A DNA stretch of 64,000 bases, taken from contig NZ_KI515776.1 in the NCBI RefSeq assembly GCF_000478175.1, forward strand, positions 33,305 through 97,304. The letters run 5' to 3'. The notes beneath the pieces are model-generated. The model saw only the letters and a program-made list of their open reading frames with translations, was not told the DNA's origin and made no database searches. Positions within the stretch are counted from its first letter, which is position 1. Each line of letters opens with the position of its first letter. The stretch comes from Corynebacterium sp. KPL1814. GTDB lineage: Bacteria > Actinomycetota > Actinomycetes > Mycobacteriales > Mycobacteriaceae. The position numbers and the translations under genes were made by a program. Positions 20,094 through 28,255 of this stretch are shown here, in pieces.

Positions 20094-21304
20094 TAGGCCG
20101 CAGTCTCTGCCTCTTCTTCATTGAGGGTATCGACCTTGTCGCGGGCGAACTTATCGACGACCATCGCAATGGCGCCATCGCCAGTAACGTTTGCTGCGGT
20201 ACCGACGGAGTCGATCGCGATATAAGCGGCGATCATCAGCGCCACCATTCCGTCATCAAAGCCCATCATGTCCGCCAATAGACCAACGGCCACCATAACG
20301 GCGCCGCCCGGCACGCCTGGTGCAGCGATCATCATAATGCCAAGCAGGAAGATAAAGCCCAGACCGGTGCCGGTGCTGATATCCATATTCGCCATAAAGA
20401 CGATGGCGAAGGCGTAGAGCGTCAGCTTCATCATGGAGCCGGACAGGTGAATAGTCGCGCACAGCGGGATTACGAAGCTCGCGACCGGCTTAGAAATACC
20501 GTTGCGCAAGCTGGACTCCAAGGACACCGGAATCGTTGCCGCAGACGACGACGTACCCAATGCCGTGAAGTATGCCGGAAGCATATTCCGCAGCGCCTTA
20601 AAAGGATTCTTCCCTGCGATTGCCCCGGCCACCACGTACTGGAGCACGAGATAAACCAGCGTCATGACAACAGCTAGGATCAATACCTTTGCAAAGGCGG
20701 AGAGCACCTCGCCGATATTGCCGTTCATACCCAGCCCAAGGAACATGCCGAAGATGTAGAACGGCAAAATGGGAATAACGAATCCCCAAATCACCTTAAC
20801 CACTACATTTTCCAGTTCCTTGGTGACGGTGTAGAGAGTATCGGACTTGACCGTCGTCATCGCGACACCAATACAGAAGGACAGCAATAACGCCGTCATC
20901 ACCTCAAACGGTGGTGCCATCTCCACCTCGAAATAAGGCTCGAGGGAACCTTCGTCGACATCCGACACATTGGTCACTAGTGTTTGGCCCGCCAACATCG
21001 AGGGATAGAGCCACTTTGCCAGGCCATAAGCAATCAAGCCTGCCAGAATGGTGGAGCCATAGGCGATGCCTGCTGTCACTCCCAACCACTTTCCTGCGCC
21101 CTTGCCAAGGCCAGCAATCGCCGGTGCAACGAGCGCGAAAATCAAGACAGGAATGAAGAAATTGAGGAAGTTACCGAATAGACCGTTAAACGTGGCAAAG
21201 GCTCGACCGAACCATTCGGGCGCAAAAAGGCTAACGACAATGCCAAGCACGATGGCGAGAACGATTCGGAAAAGGAGAGAGTCCGCTATTTTCTTGAGAT
21301 TCAT
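20093..21304 (-). CDS. Dicarboxylate/amino acid:cation symporter (DAACS family)
   Basis: 403-residue sodium- or proton-coupled carrier of the glutamate/serine/C4-dicarboxylate family. Family hallmarks: the Ser-rich TSSSAATIPVSLE re-entrant loop, PLCATIHLSGSM (usually NMDGT-like), and IAIDSVGTAANVTGDG in the last helix. The sequence is nearest in feel to SstT/GltT-type carriers; the substrate is uncertain. It has about eight membrane helices and an acidic cytoplasmic tail. Convergent with trpA. Confidence 0.88.
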   Translation of the reverse strand: MNLKKIADSLLFRIVLAIVLGIVVSLFAPEWFGRAFATFNGLFGNFLNFFIPVLIFALVAPAIAGLGKGAGKWLGVTAGIAYGSTILAGLIAYGLAKWLYPSMLAGQTLVTNVSDVDEGSLEPYFEVEMAPPFEVMTALLLSFCIGVAMTTVKSDTLYTVTKELENVVVKVIWGFVIPILPFYIFGMFLGLGMNGNIGEVLSAFAKVLILAVVMTLVYLVLQYVVAGAIAGKNPFKALRNMLPAYFTALGTSSSAATIPVSLESSLRNGISKPVASFVIPLCATIHLSGSMMKLTLYAFAIVFMANMDISTGTGLGFIFLLGIMMIAAPGVPGGAVMVAVGLLADMMGFDDGMVALMIAAYIAIDSVGTAANVTGDGAIAMVVDKFARDKVDTLNEEEAETAA

Positions 21305-21483
21305 GCAATCACAATCAGGTTAGGTGTTCCCAGTCCGAGAACGCACGTGGGTGCGTTCCAGCGGAAGGAGAGACAACGTGGTGCAGGTGCAAAACCGAGC
21401 GAATATCTATCGATCGATCCAAATTGAATATTACCCGAGCCGCCTTATATTTAAGACACAAGCCCCGTAGGTTAATTTCCAAT

Positions 21484-21987
21484 ATGGCGTTACAGGATTA
21501 CACTAAGGATATGGTCGCAGTGGGAATCATATTTTTAGTCCTTGCCGTTTTCCTTATCGCGGTGGGCGCGCTCGCCGCCACCAAGCGGTTGCCCGGCAAT
21601 AAATACACCGGCTTGCGTTTACAAGAAATCCGAAAGTCACGAGAAGCATGGGATAATGCCCACGCCGTCGCCGGTCCCTTCTGGGCCCTAGGTGGAGTAT
21701 CGCTACTTTTCGGTGGCGTCGTAGCCTTCCGCGCGGAGGGTTGGATGTGGCTCATTCCGGTCACCACTTTCGTCATCGCGGTCCTCGCGCTTTCCGTCGG
21801 TTCGAACCTTGGATCCCGCGCGGCATTTCTTTATGAGCAAGCGCATGCCGATGACGAGGGTTGTGGCGATAGCTGCAACTGTGGCTCCGGCGGCTGCGGT
21901 GGGGAAGAGGCCTCCACTGACTCCGCCGCCCAGCCCGAGGTTGATCTGGGCGCACTCCGCCAGGCCGCCCGCCACTCTGATAACTAA
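21484..21987 (+). CDS. SdpI/YfhL-family membrane protein with Cys-rich tail
   Basis: About 167 residues from the ATG at 21484 (an ATG at 21511 is also possible; the frame opens at 21424 without a good site). It has three hydrophobic segments, with the SdpI-type motif LPGNKYTGLRLQEIRKSREAW between the first and second; WDNAHAVAGPFWALGG follows. SdpI homologues in firmicutes give immunity to a killing peptide; the role in actinobacteria is unknown. The tail carries CGDSCNCGSGGCGG, which could bind metal or be modified. It is monocistronic and followed by a terminator. Confidence 0.75.
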   Translation: MALQDYTKDMVAVGIIFLVLAVFLIAVGALAATKRLPGNKYTGLRLQEIRKSREAWDNAHAVAGPFWALGGVSLLFGGVVAFRAEGWMWLIPVTTFVIAVLALSVGSNLGSRAAFLYEQAHADDEGCGDSCNCGSGGCGGEEASTDSAAQPEVDLGALRQAARHSDN

Positions 21988-22006
21988 ATAATTAGCTTTC
22001 GCTTTT

Positions 22007-22066
22007 TCTCCCTCCCGTCCCTGTTCGGCAATCGCCGCATACAGAGACAAGCGAGGGAGATTTTTT
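22007..22066 (+). terminator. Terminator after the SdpI-like gene
   Basis: The stem TCTCCCTC (22007-22014) pairs with GAGGGAGA (22053-22060), with inner pairings in the intervening loop, followed by six T (22061-22066). Confidence 0.7.
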
Positions 22067-22283
22067 ATGACACTGTGACGTTATTGTTCTGGAACACGGA
22101 TCTGCACCCTTTTCGTCACAACTAAATTAAACTAGCCATTCACCATGGTGCATTCCATATTGGGCCCCGCCTATATTGGAATTATTCCACTTACTGCGCT
22201 TCCTGTGGAAATTCCTGGAACTCGCATAGAGGTTCCGCACAGCTCGGCTCAGCCACTACACCTGGCGCAGGCAAGGGTAGACA

Positions 22284-22508
22284 ATGGTAGGCATGAAGAA
22301 AACCACAGCCCTCGCCGCAATCGCCGTTTCCACTTTCAGCATCGGCTCTTATGTCGCCGATTCACACCGGATTGATCCAGAATCACAAGCCGCAGGAGGG
22401 GAGGGGCCACACCCCATCGTTAATGACTTGGGTCTAGATTCCGGCACATATGAACTCACGCCCACCGAGTCTGGTTCCGTCGACACCTGGAACGGCAGCC
22501 TTTCCTAA
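22284..22508 (+). CDS. Small secreted or membrane-tethered protein, unknown
   Basis: 74 residues. A start at 22284 or at the ATG at 22293 gives a classical N-terminal signal (MKKTTALAAIAVSTFSIGSY) followed by a short, acidic, Gly/Ser/Thr-rich mature part with no Cys. No family recognised. It stands alone, with parS site 7 six bases after its stop. The signal peptide and a purine-rich AAGGGTAG site upstream support a real gene. Confidence 0.6.
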   Translation: MVGMKKTTALAAIAVSTFSIGSYVADSHRIDPESQAAGGEGPHPIVNDLGLDSGTYELTPTESGSVDTWNGSLS

Positions 22509-22514
22509 TGGCGT

Positions 22515-22528
22515 GTTTCACGTGAAAC
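22515..22528. other. parS site 7 (perfect core), intergenic
   Basis: Perfect GTTTCACGTGAAAC preceded by T, between the small secreted protein gene and the Rieske gene. Confidence 0.88.
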
Positions 22529-22627
22529 CTGTACCGAACCGTTTTACTTCTGATGCCTGCAAACACTTCACTAACCGTTGCCGAAATCATGTTCCGGCCT
22601 TAAACCATTCAGGATAGAGTAGGGGCT

Positions 22628-22993
22628 ATGACTATCTGTTCACGCCGCATGTTCCTGCTCGGATCCGCTACGACTTTCGCAGGTGCGTACCTCGCGGCCT
22701 GCGGCTCAGAACCATCCGCGGAAATCGCGGCAACGGTCATTCCCGTAGGCTCCGGCATCATCGTCGACGGAGTAATCTTCACACAGCCGCAAGAGGGAGA
22801 GTTTAAGGCCTACTCCCAAACCTGTCCGCACCAACAAAACCCCATCACGGAGATCGACGGTATGACTGCCACCTGCACGGCGCATCATACGTCCTATAAC
22901 CTGCAAGATGGTTCGGTCATCGAAGGCCCGGGTCGGGACCCGCTCAAAGAATTTGAGATAAGCCAAGAGGGCGCAAAGGTCACTACCGCGTAA
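22628..22993 (+). CDS. Rieske [2Fe-2S] lipoprotein
   Basis: 121 residues. The N-terminus has a twin-arginine-like SRRMFLLGSATTFAGAYLAAC signal ending in a lipobox Cys (LAAC), so the protein is probably exported folded and lipid-anchored. The Rieske cluster ligands are CPHQQN (Cys and His) and CTAHHTSYNLQDGS (Cys-x2-His). It is a stand-alone Rieske protein, not a cytochrome bc1 subunit, with no partner oxygenase or cytochrome nearby, so its electron partner is unknown. A TAGAGT -10 lies just upstream (22615-22620). Confidence 0.88.
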   Translation: MTICSRRMFLLGSATTFAGAYLAACGSEPSAEIAATVIPVGSGIIVDGVIFTQPQEGEFKAYSQTCPHQQNPITEIDGMTATCTAHHTSYNLQDGSVIEGPGRDPLKEFEISQEGAKVTTA

Positions 22994-23025
22994 CTCCCGC
23001 GGACGCCGCACCCTCTACGCTCATG

Positions 23026-23039
23026 GTTTCACGTGAAAC
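23026..23039. other. parS site 8 (perfect core), intergenic
   Basis: Perfect GTTTCACGTGAAAC between the Rieske and SBF-transporter genes; this is the parS closest to oriC in the window, about 26 kb from dnaA. Confidence 0.88.
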
Positions 23040-23123
23040 CACGCGGCTTAAGAGGAGCACACGGAAGAAAATTATCCGCACTACCTTTCGTGGAACCAAG
23101 CGCGACGGTTTACACTTTGGGTC

Positions 23124-24098
23124 ATGCTGCACAGACTTAAAAAGCCGGATCCGCTCATCGTCCTCATCCTTACGGCCGTGGCAATCGCGATCATTGCACC
23201 GGCCCGCGGCACCTTCGCTGACGTCTTTGGCAGTCTGACGAATGTAGCGATCGCGCTGTTATTCTTCCTTTACGGCGCGCGGTTATCCACCCAAGAAGCC
23301 TTAAATGGGCTCAAGCACTGGCGGCTCCACCTCACCATTCTCGCGTTCACCTTCGTTATTTATCCCCTCATTGGCTTGACCCTACGGCCCCTCACTGGGT
23401 TCATTTCGGACGATATCTACATGGGAATACTATTCCTCACGCTGGTCCCGTCCACCGTGCAGTCCTCAGTGGCGTTTACCTCCATTGCGAAGGGGAACGT
23501 ATCTGGGGCCATTGTCTCCGCCTCGACCTCCAACTTGGCCGGCGTCTTCATCACGCCAGTCCTAGTTATGCTGCTCATGGGTAGCGGTTCCGGACTGCAT
23601 ATCGATACCTCCGTCTTTGGGGAAATCTCCCTTTTGCTTCTCGCGCCCTTTGTGTTGGGCCAACTAACTAGACGCTGGATAGCGAACTTCGCCCAGAGCA
23701 AGGCTACAAAGGTGGTGGACCGCGGGTCCATTGCTATGGTGGTCTATTCGGCCTTCTCCAAGGGCGTGGTGGATGGAATCTGGTCCGCCATTTCTGTCTG
23801 GGAGATTGTCTTCCTCGTCGCTTTCGCCGCGGGATTCGTTATCTTCATGTTGTGGCTGACGCGATTTGTCTCCGGAAAACTTGGATTTTCTCGCGCCGAT
23901 ACTATTGCGATCCAATTCTGTGGCTCTAAGAAATCCTTGGCCACTGGCCTCCCCATGGCCTCAGTCATGTTTGCCTCAGGTCCGACATCGCTAGGTCTAT
24001 TGATACTCCCGCTGATGATTTACCACCAGGTGCAGCTGATGATCTGCTCACTGTTGGCATCCCAGTACTCGCAGGAGAAGGAGGAGCAACTACACTAG
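23124..24098 (+). CDS. Bile acid:sodium symporter (SBF/YfeH)-family transporter
   Basis: 324 residues, about ten membrane helices. Family motifs: LFFLYGARLSTQEALNGLKH, LVPSTVQSSVAFTSIAKGN (the crossing helix with conserved Pro/Ser) and IQFCGSKKSLATGLPMA. This is the SBF-like/DUF4137 branch, whose substrates are mostly unknown. A TACACT -10 (23111-23116) lies 7 bases before the ATG, so the transcript is probably leaderless. The 102-residue gene follows after six bases. Confidence 0.85.
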   Translation: MLHRLKKPDPLIVLILTAVAIAIIAPARGTFADVFGSLTNVAIALLFFLYGARLSTQEALNGLKHWRLHLTILAFTFVIYPLIGLTLRPLTGFISDDIYMGILFLTLVPSTVQSSVAFTSIAKGNVSGAIVSASTSNLAGVFITPVLVMLLMGSGSGLHIDTSVFGEISLLLLAPFVLGQLTRRWIANFAQSKATKVVDRGSIAMVVYSAFSKGVVDGIWSAISVWEIVFLVAFAAGFVIFMLWLTRFVSGKLGFSRADTIAIQFCGSKKSLATGLPMASVMFASGPTSLGLLILPLMIYHQVQLMICSLLASQYSQEKEEQLH

Positions 24099-24104
24099 GT
24101 TCCC

Positions 24105-24413
24105 ATGGCTAATTACCTTTATGTGCGCACCGAACTATCCGTCCCGGGAGTGGGCTCAGCGGTCCACCTCGCAGAATTAGAAGAACACGATGCCCAGCGC
24201 TGCCGCATGCATCGCATGATCGCTTTGGATCCCGCGGACTCCATCGTCGGTGTAGCGACCCCAAATAGTTCCACGGGAAACGTGGACAAGCCGCAAGAAG
24301 TAGTTCCGCACCCCGATACCTACGATGAGTTCCCGGATATTAGCGCCCGCTATATGAACCAAGAACAGTTTGAGGCGCTGTGGACGGAGGCTACCACCAA
24401 GTTTGGGCTTTAG
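24105..24413 (+). CDS. Small conserved protein of unknown function
   Basis: 102 residues, no membrane or signal segment, acidic. Not recognised beyond a general resemblance to short actinobacterial conserved proteins. It starts six bases after the SBF-transporter stop, so the two are probably one transcript. A regular pattern of conserved-looking aromatics (NYLYVRTEL, FEALWTEATTKFGL) supports a folded product. Confidence 0.7.
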   Translation: MANYLYVRTELSVPGVGSAVHLAELEEHDAQRCRMHRMIALDPADSIVGVATPNSSTGNVDKPQEVVPHPDTYDEFPDISARYMNQEQFEALWTEATTKFGL

Positions 24414-24424
24414 CTAAGCGCGGG

Positions 24425-24757
24425 CTAGAGCACCAAGTTCACTAGGATCATATAGAACGCGGTCCCGCAGAAGATGGATAATCCGGAATCCCGCTTCCAC
24501 CTGTGCAGCCCAGCGGTGACCAACACACCCAGCAAGACTGGCCATAGGCCGCCGGTGCCATCCGCCTGTCCGGCAACGGCATAGACCACCAGGATCGTCA
24601 TTACGCCCACGGGCATCATCAAGCCCAGCAGCGAAAAGAACTCGCTATCTTTCATCCACTTCTTTGCGGAGAAGGGAAGCTCCCGCAATAAAACGGTCAC
24701 GATGCCAACGGGGATAAGGACCGCGGCAATCGCGCCTAAGCTGACTCCCGCCGGCAT
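24425..24757 (-). CDS. azlD: AzlD/BrnE-type small subunit of a branched-chain amino acid exporter
   Basis: 110 residues with four hydrophobic helices, the AzlD family. With AzlC it forms a two-component permease that exports isoleucine, leucine and valine (BrnFE in C. glutamicum, also methionine). The start codon follows the azlC stop with no gap. No lrp-type regulator is adjacent, unlike C. glutamicum brnFE. It ends 11 bases from the convergent 102-residue gene. Confidence 0.85.
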   Translation of the reverse strand: MPAGVSLGAIAAVLIPVGIVTVLLRELPFSAKKWMKDSEFFSLLGLMMPVGVMTILVVYAVAGQADGTGGLWPVLLGVLVTAGLHRWKRDSGLSIFCGTAFYMILVNLVL

Positions 24758-25489
24758 TTAGTCATCCTCCTTCACGGTCGTGGAGGCAAGCGGCTGCAGC
24801 CGCCAGGTGAGCGCGTTATCTACGCGAGGCGATAGATAGCGAATGATGAGCAACAGGAAATAGGCGCTCAGGGAGAGCATCAGCAGCTGCCCCGGGGTAA
24901 TGAAAGCGGCGAGAATACCCAAGGCTGCAGCGGATAGCGGGAGGAACAGATCCTGATTATTGCGGAAGGAGTCCATCGCCAAGACGACGAAGAGGGCAAC
25001 AAGCGCGAATTCCATTCCCTCGACGGAGGAGGGGATTACCTGGCCGGCGAGTGCACCAACGAGTCCGCCGCCCACCCACAGCATTTGGCAAAAGATTTGG
25101 ATGCTCAGGATGCGGGTGCCGCTCAGCCGCTCCTCGCGCGGCAGTGCCGAGACGATGGCATACGTTTCATCCGTGAGGGCATAGGTGGAATAGGCCTTGC
25201 CCACGGGGGACTTAATCCGCTTGCGGGGAAACGTTAGCCCATAAAAGATATGGCGGAAATTCACCATAAAACCGGTAAGCAGCGAGGAAAGCGCGGAAAC
25301 TCCGCCGGTAACCATGGAAATGGCGAGAAACTCCATAGAACCGGCGTAGATGACGATGGAAAATATGGGCGTCCACCACCAGCTAAAGCCGGATTGGACC
25401 ATCAGGAGGCCAAAAGCCAAGCCCAATGGAATTAGCCCGAGAGCCGCCGCCCACGTGTCTTTAATGCCCTTGTGGATTTCCTCGCGCAT
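24758..25489 (-). CDS. azlC: AzlC/BrnF-type large subunit of a branched-chain amino acid exporter
   Basis: 243 residues. AzlC signature regions: LGLIPLGLAFGLLMVQSGFS, YAGSMEFLAISMV, MVNFRHIFYGLTFPRK and YALTDETYAIVSA. It has six to seven helices and pairs with the AzlD partner directly downstream. The expected job is efflux of excess branched-chain amino acids across the cell membrane. Confidence 0.88.
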   Translation of the reverse strand: MREEIHKGIKDTWAAALGLIPLGLAFGLLMVQSGFSWWWTPIFSIVIYAGSMEFLAISMVTGGVSALSSLLTGFMVNFRHIFYGLTFPRKRIKSPVGKAYSTYALTDETYAIVSALPREERLSGTRILSIQIFCQMLWVGGGLVGALAGQVIPSSVEGMEFALVALFVVLAMDSFRNNQDLFLPLSAAALGILAAFITPGQLLMLSLSAYFLLLIIRYLSPRVDNALTWRLQPLASTTVKEDD

Positions 25490-25528
25490 ACGGGTTAGTG
25501 TAACCGATCACTTTCCGCCGCCTAGGAA

Positions 25529-26125
25529 TTAATTATCATCCACATTCACGGGATAGGTGGAATACAACGGCAAGGGCATAGGCTGGCGTTTCATGACATC
25601 GGCCCATAGATCGGCCGGGCCTGGGGCCACCACGTCCTGCGCTAGGGCGGGTGCTACGAACCATTCGCCGGCTTCGATTTCTTCCTCCAGTTGCCCGGGA
25701 CCCCACTCGGCGTAACCGGCAAACATGCGCGTCCCGGTGACCAGCGGCTCGATATCTTCCGGGTTGGAGCGCAGATCCACGTGCGCTAGGCGCGGTGCGA
25801 GGCGGCTGAGTTGTTCTTCTTTATCTGGATCCACACCTTGCTTGGTCTGCGCCAAGCCCACGACGGATTGCTGGTTGAGCGGACCGCCGATATACAGCGC
25901 CTGCGGTTTAGCAACGACGGGCATCCATTCTGGAAGCACGTTAAAAATGGCCACTTCTGAGCGCTTAGTGAGGTCCACGCCAAAGGTCATCATGTCATTG
26001 TGCTCAACCAGCAGGATGACAGAACGGGCGAATTCTGGGGACAGCATCCCCGGTGCGGACACGAGTAATTGCCCAGGGGCGGGTTCGTTGCGCTCGAGGG
26101 CATTAAATAATCTATCGGCAAACAT
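25529..26125 (-). CDS. YqgE/AlgH family protein
   Basis: About 198 residues. Family motifs: PGQLLVSAPGMLSPEFARSV near the N-terminus, IGGPLNQQSVVGL in the middle, and MFAGYAEWGPGQLEEEIEAG with WFVAPA following. The function of this widespread family is not established. The ATG at 26125 overlaps the pcnA stop (TGATG), and a GTG one codon earlier is possible. Transcribed after pcnA. Confidence 0.88.
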   Translation of the reverse strand: MFADRLFNALERNEPAPGQLLVSAPGMLSPEFARSVILLVEHNDMMTFGVDLTKRSEVAIFNVLPEWMPVVAKPQALYIGGPLNQQSVVGLAQTKQGVDPDKEEQLSRLAPRLAHVDLRSNPEDIEPLVTGTRMFAGYAEWGPGQLEEEIEAGEWFVAPALAQDVVAPGPADLWADVMKRQPMPLPLYSTYPVNVDDN

Positions 26126-27561
26126 CACTGTTTAGACTCCCACCACTGACGCAACTTCGCAATAGCCTCTTCCCGCTCGAGGGGGCCGTACTCCAAGCGC
26201 ATTTCCTTCAAGTAGGACCAAGCCTGACCCACTTCGGGCCCAGGGGAGAGGCCCAGGATTTCCATGATCTCGTTACCATCGAGGTCCGGGCGCACCCGCG
26301 CGAGGTCTTCCTTGCGGCCAATCTCCGCGATTCGCTCCTCCAATTGGTCATAGGTGCGCTGCAAGCGGCGCGCCTTCTTGGCATTGCGGGTAGTGCAATC
26401 GGCGCGCACCAGCTTGTGCAGGCGGGGAAGGAGGTCACCCGCGTCGTTCACATAGCGCCGCACGGCAGAATCGGTCCATTGATTTTCCCCAAAGCCATGG
26501 AAACGCATGTGCAGGTACACCAACTGGCCAATATCTTCCGTCGTGGCCTTGGGGTATTTCAGCTTCCGCAGCCGCTTCCGCGTGAGCTTGGCGCCCACCA
26601 CCTCGTGGTGGTGGAAAGAAACCTTACCGTCGGTGTTATCGAAGGTATCGGGCTTGCCGATGTCATGCAGCAATGCGGCCCACCGCAATACCAAGTCGGG
26701 ACCGTCCTCTTCTTGATCCATCGCCTGGCGCAGCACCTTCAACGAATGCGCGTAGACGTCCTTATGCTGCGCGTGCTCGTCCGTGGTCATGCGCAGGGCA
26801 GGGATCTCCGGGAAGATATAGTCCGCAATCCCGGTATTGACCAGTAGGTCGATGCCATCCCACGGCGCCTTGCCGCAGATGAGCTTATCCAGCTCCACTT
26901 GAACGCGCTCTACCGTAATCCGCTGGATCTCTGCCGCCATATCGCGCATGGCAGCAACCACGCGGTCTGCCACGTGAAACTCTAATTGGGACGCAAAGCG
27001 CGCGGCGCGCAGCATCCGCAGTGGATCATCGTGGAAGGAGATTTCCGGTTTATCGGGGGTGTCGAGCACCTTGTTGGCCACATCGTGGAGGCCGCCGAGG
27101 GGATCGTGGAACTCAAAGGTGGCATCGGCAAGCAGCTCAATAGCCATGGCATTGACCTTGAAGTCGCGCCGCACCAAATCGCCTTCCAGGCTATCGCCGT
27201 AGATGACCTCGGGGTTGCGGGACTGCCCATCATAGGAATCAGAGCGGAAGGTGGTGATTTCTATCTGTTGGCCCTTGTACACGGCGGATACGGTGCCATA
27301 GGCAATGCCGGTATCCCATACCGTTTCGGCCCACTCATCCAGGATTTCCTTGACCACCTCTGGGCGCGCTGGGGTGGTGAAGTCCAGATCATTGCCCAAG
27401 CGGCCGAGGAGGGCATCGCGCACCGAGCCGCCCACGAGGTAGAGGGCATGTCCGCGCGCGCTGAATTTCTCCACCAGCCCGCTCAATAAGCCACTGAGCG
27501 AGTTCACGGTAGACTCCGCGCGCGCAAGAACGCCGATTAACTGAGTGTCCTGAAAATTCAC
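26125..27561 (-). CDS. pcnA: CCA-adding tRNA nucleotidyltransferase / poly(A) polymerase family
   Basis: About 478 residues from the GTG at 27561. The open frame continues upstream, but that part is only the complement of the NUDIX gene's Arg-rich start. The nucleotidyltransferase head has [22 protein letters not shown] (GGS and DxD), [12 protein letters not shown] and [15 protein letters not shown]. The central HD domain has [11 protein letters not shown] and [15 protein letters not shown]. This is the actinobacterial CCA-enzyme type that repairs or adds the tRNA 3' CCA. It is divergent from mutT4 with only 28 bases between starts. Confidence 0.92.
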   Translation of the reverse strand: MNFQDTQLIGVLARAESTVNSLSGLLSGLVEKFSARGHALYLVGGSVRDALLGRLGNDLDFTTPARPEVVKEILDEWAETVWDTGIAYGTVSAVYKGQQIEITTFRSDSYDGQSRNPEVIYGDSLEGDLVRRDFKVNAMAIELLADATFEFHDPLGGLHDVANKVLDTPDKPEISFHDDPLRMLRAARFASQLEFHVADRVVAAMRDMAAEIQRITVERVQVELDKLICGKAPWDGIDLLVNTGIADYIFPEIPALRMTTDEHAQHKDVYAHSLKVLRQAMDQEEDGPDLVLRWAALLHDIGKPDTFDNTDGKVSFHHHEVVGAKLTRKRLRKLKYPKATTEDIGQLVYLHMRFHGFGENQWTDSAVRRYVNDAGDLLPRLHKLVRADCTTRNAKKARRLQRTYDQLEERIAEIGRKEDLARVRPDLDGNEIMEILGLSPGPEVGQAWSYLKEMRLEYGPLEREEAIAKLRQWWESKQ

Positions 27562-27589
27562 GGGTGAGAGTCTACTACGATTGGCAGGG
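27562..27589. promoter_or_regulatory. Compact divergent promoter pair (pcnA / NUDIX gene)
   Basis: Only 28 bases separate the two start codons. Plus strand: TACGAT (27576-27581) lies 8 bases before the NUDIX ATG. Minus strand: TAGACT (27574-27569) lies 7 bases before the pcnA GTG. Both positions fit leaderless transcripts, so each -35 must lie inside the opposite gene. Confidence 0.45.
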
Positions 27590-28255
27590 ATGACTAACCA
27601 AGAACAAGGCTCCGCGCAAGGCCCCTCCAAAGGAGGCGGCCGTAGCCGTAACCGGCGCCGGCGCCGGCGGCGGCCGGATAACCGCACGCGCCGCAACACC
27701 CAGCAGCGCAGGCAGCAACGCGGCGGCAATAATCACGGCACCTCCACCGTCATGGAGACCCGCGATGAGACATCTGCGGGCGGGCTCGTAATCTCCGGGC
27801 TGGCCGAGTGCGTCGACGGCAACGGTAAGGCGGACCTGTCCCGCGTCTACGTAGCGCTGATTGGGCGCTTAGACCGCCGCGGGCGTTTATTGTGGTCCAT
27901 GCCCAAGGGGCACGTGGAAAATGACGAGGCCAAGGAGGTCACCGCAGAGCGCGAGGTATGGGAAGAAACCGGTATTTCTGGCGAGGTTTTCGCTGACCTC
28001 GGCGTGATCGATTATTGGTTCGTTTCTGATGGCGTCCGCATTCACAAGACGGTGCACCACCATCTGCTGCGCTTTGTGGACGGCATCATGAACGATGAGG
28101 ATCCAGAGGTTACCGAGGTGTCCTGGGTTCCCGTTTCTGAACTCATCGAGCACTTGGCGTACGCGGACGAACGTAAGCTCGCGCGCATCGCGCACGATCT
28201 CCTCCCGGATCTCGCACGAAAGGAAGCCGACGCAGGGAAAGCGACCCCACGCTAA
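27590..28255 (+). CDS. mutT4: NUDIX hydrolase (MutT4-type)
   Basis: 221 residues. The N-terminal 50 residues form an Arg-rich, disordered and very basic tail ([17 protein letters not shown]), likely nucleic-acid binding. The NUDIX domain follows, with the box running from GHVENDEA through [14 protein letters not shown]. Position beside pcnA and upstream of DUF6049-murJ matches mycobacterial Rv3908/MutT4. It probably hydrolyses a nucleoside diphosphate derivative; the exact substrate is not deducible. Its stop overlaps the next start (TAATG). Confidence 0.88.
   Translation: MTNQEQGSAQGPSKGGGRSRNRRRRRRRPDNRTRRNTQQRRQQRGGNNHGTSTVMETRDETSAGGLVISGLAECVDGNGKADLSRVYVALIGRLDRRGRLLWSMPKGHVENDEAKEVTAEREVWEETGISGEVFADLGVIDYWFVSDGVRIHKTVHHHLLRFVDGIMNDEDPEVTEVSWVPVSELIEHLAYADERKLARIAHDLLPDLARKEADAGKATPR

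Noticed and set aside
22145..22375. 76-codon frame before the small secreted protein
   Set aside because: No signal, motif or ribosome site; it overlaps the better-supported 22284 gene in another frame.
26968..26984. Additional parS-like CACGTGAAAC in pcnA
   Set aside because: The left half-site has three mismatches to the core, so ParB binding is unlikely.
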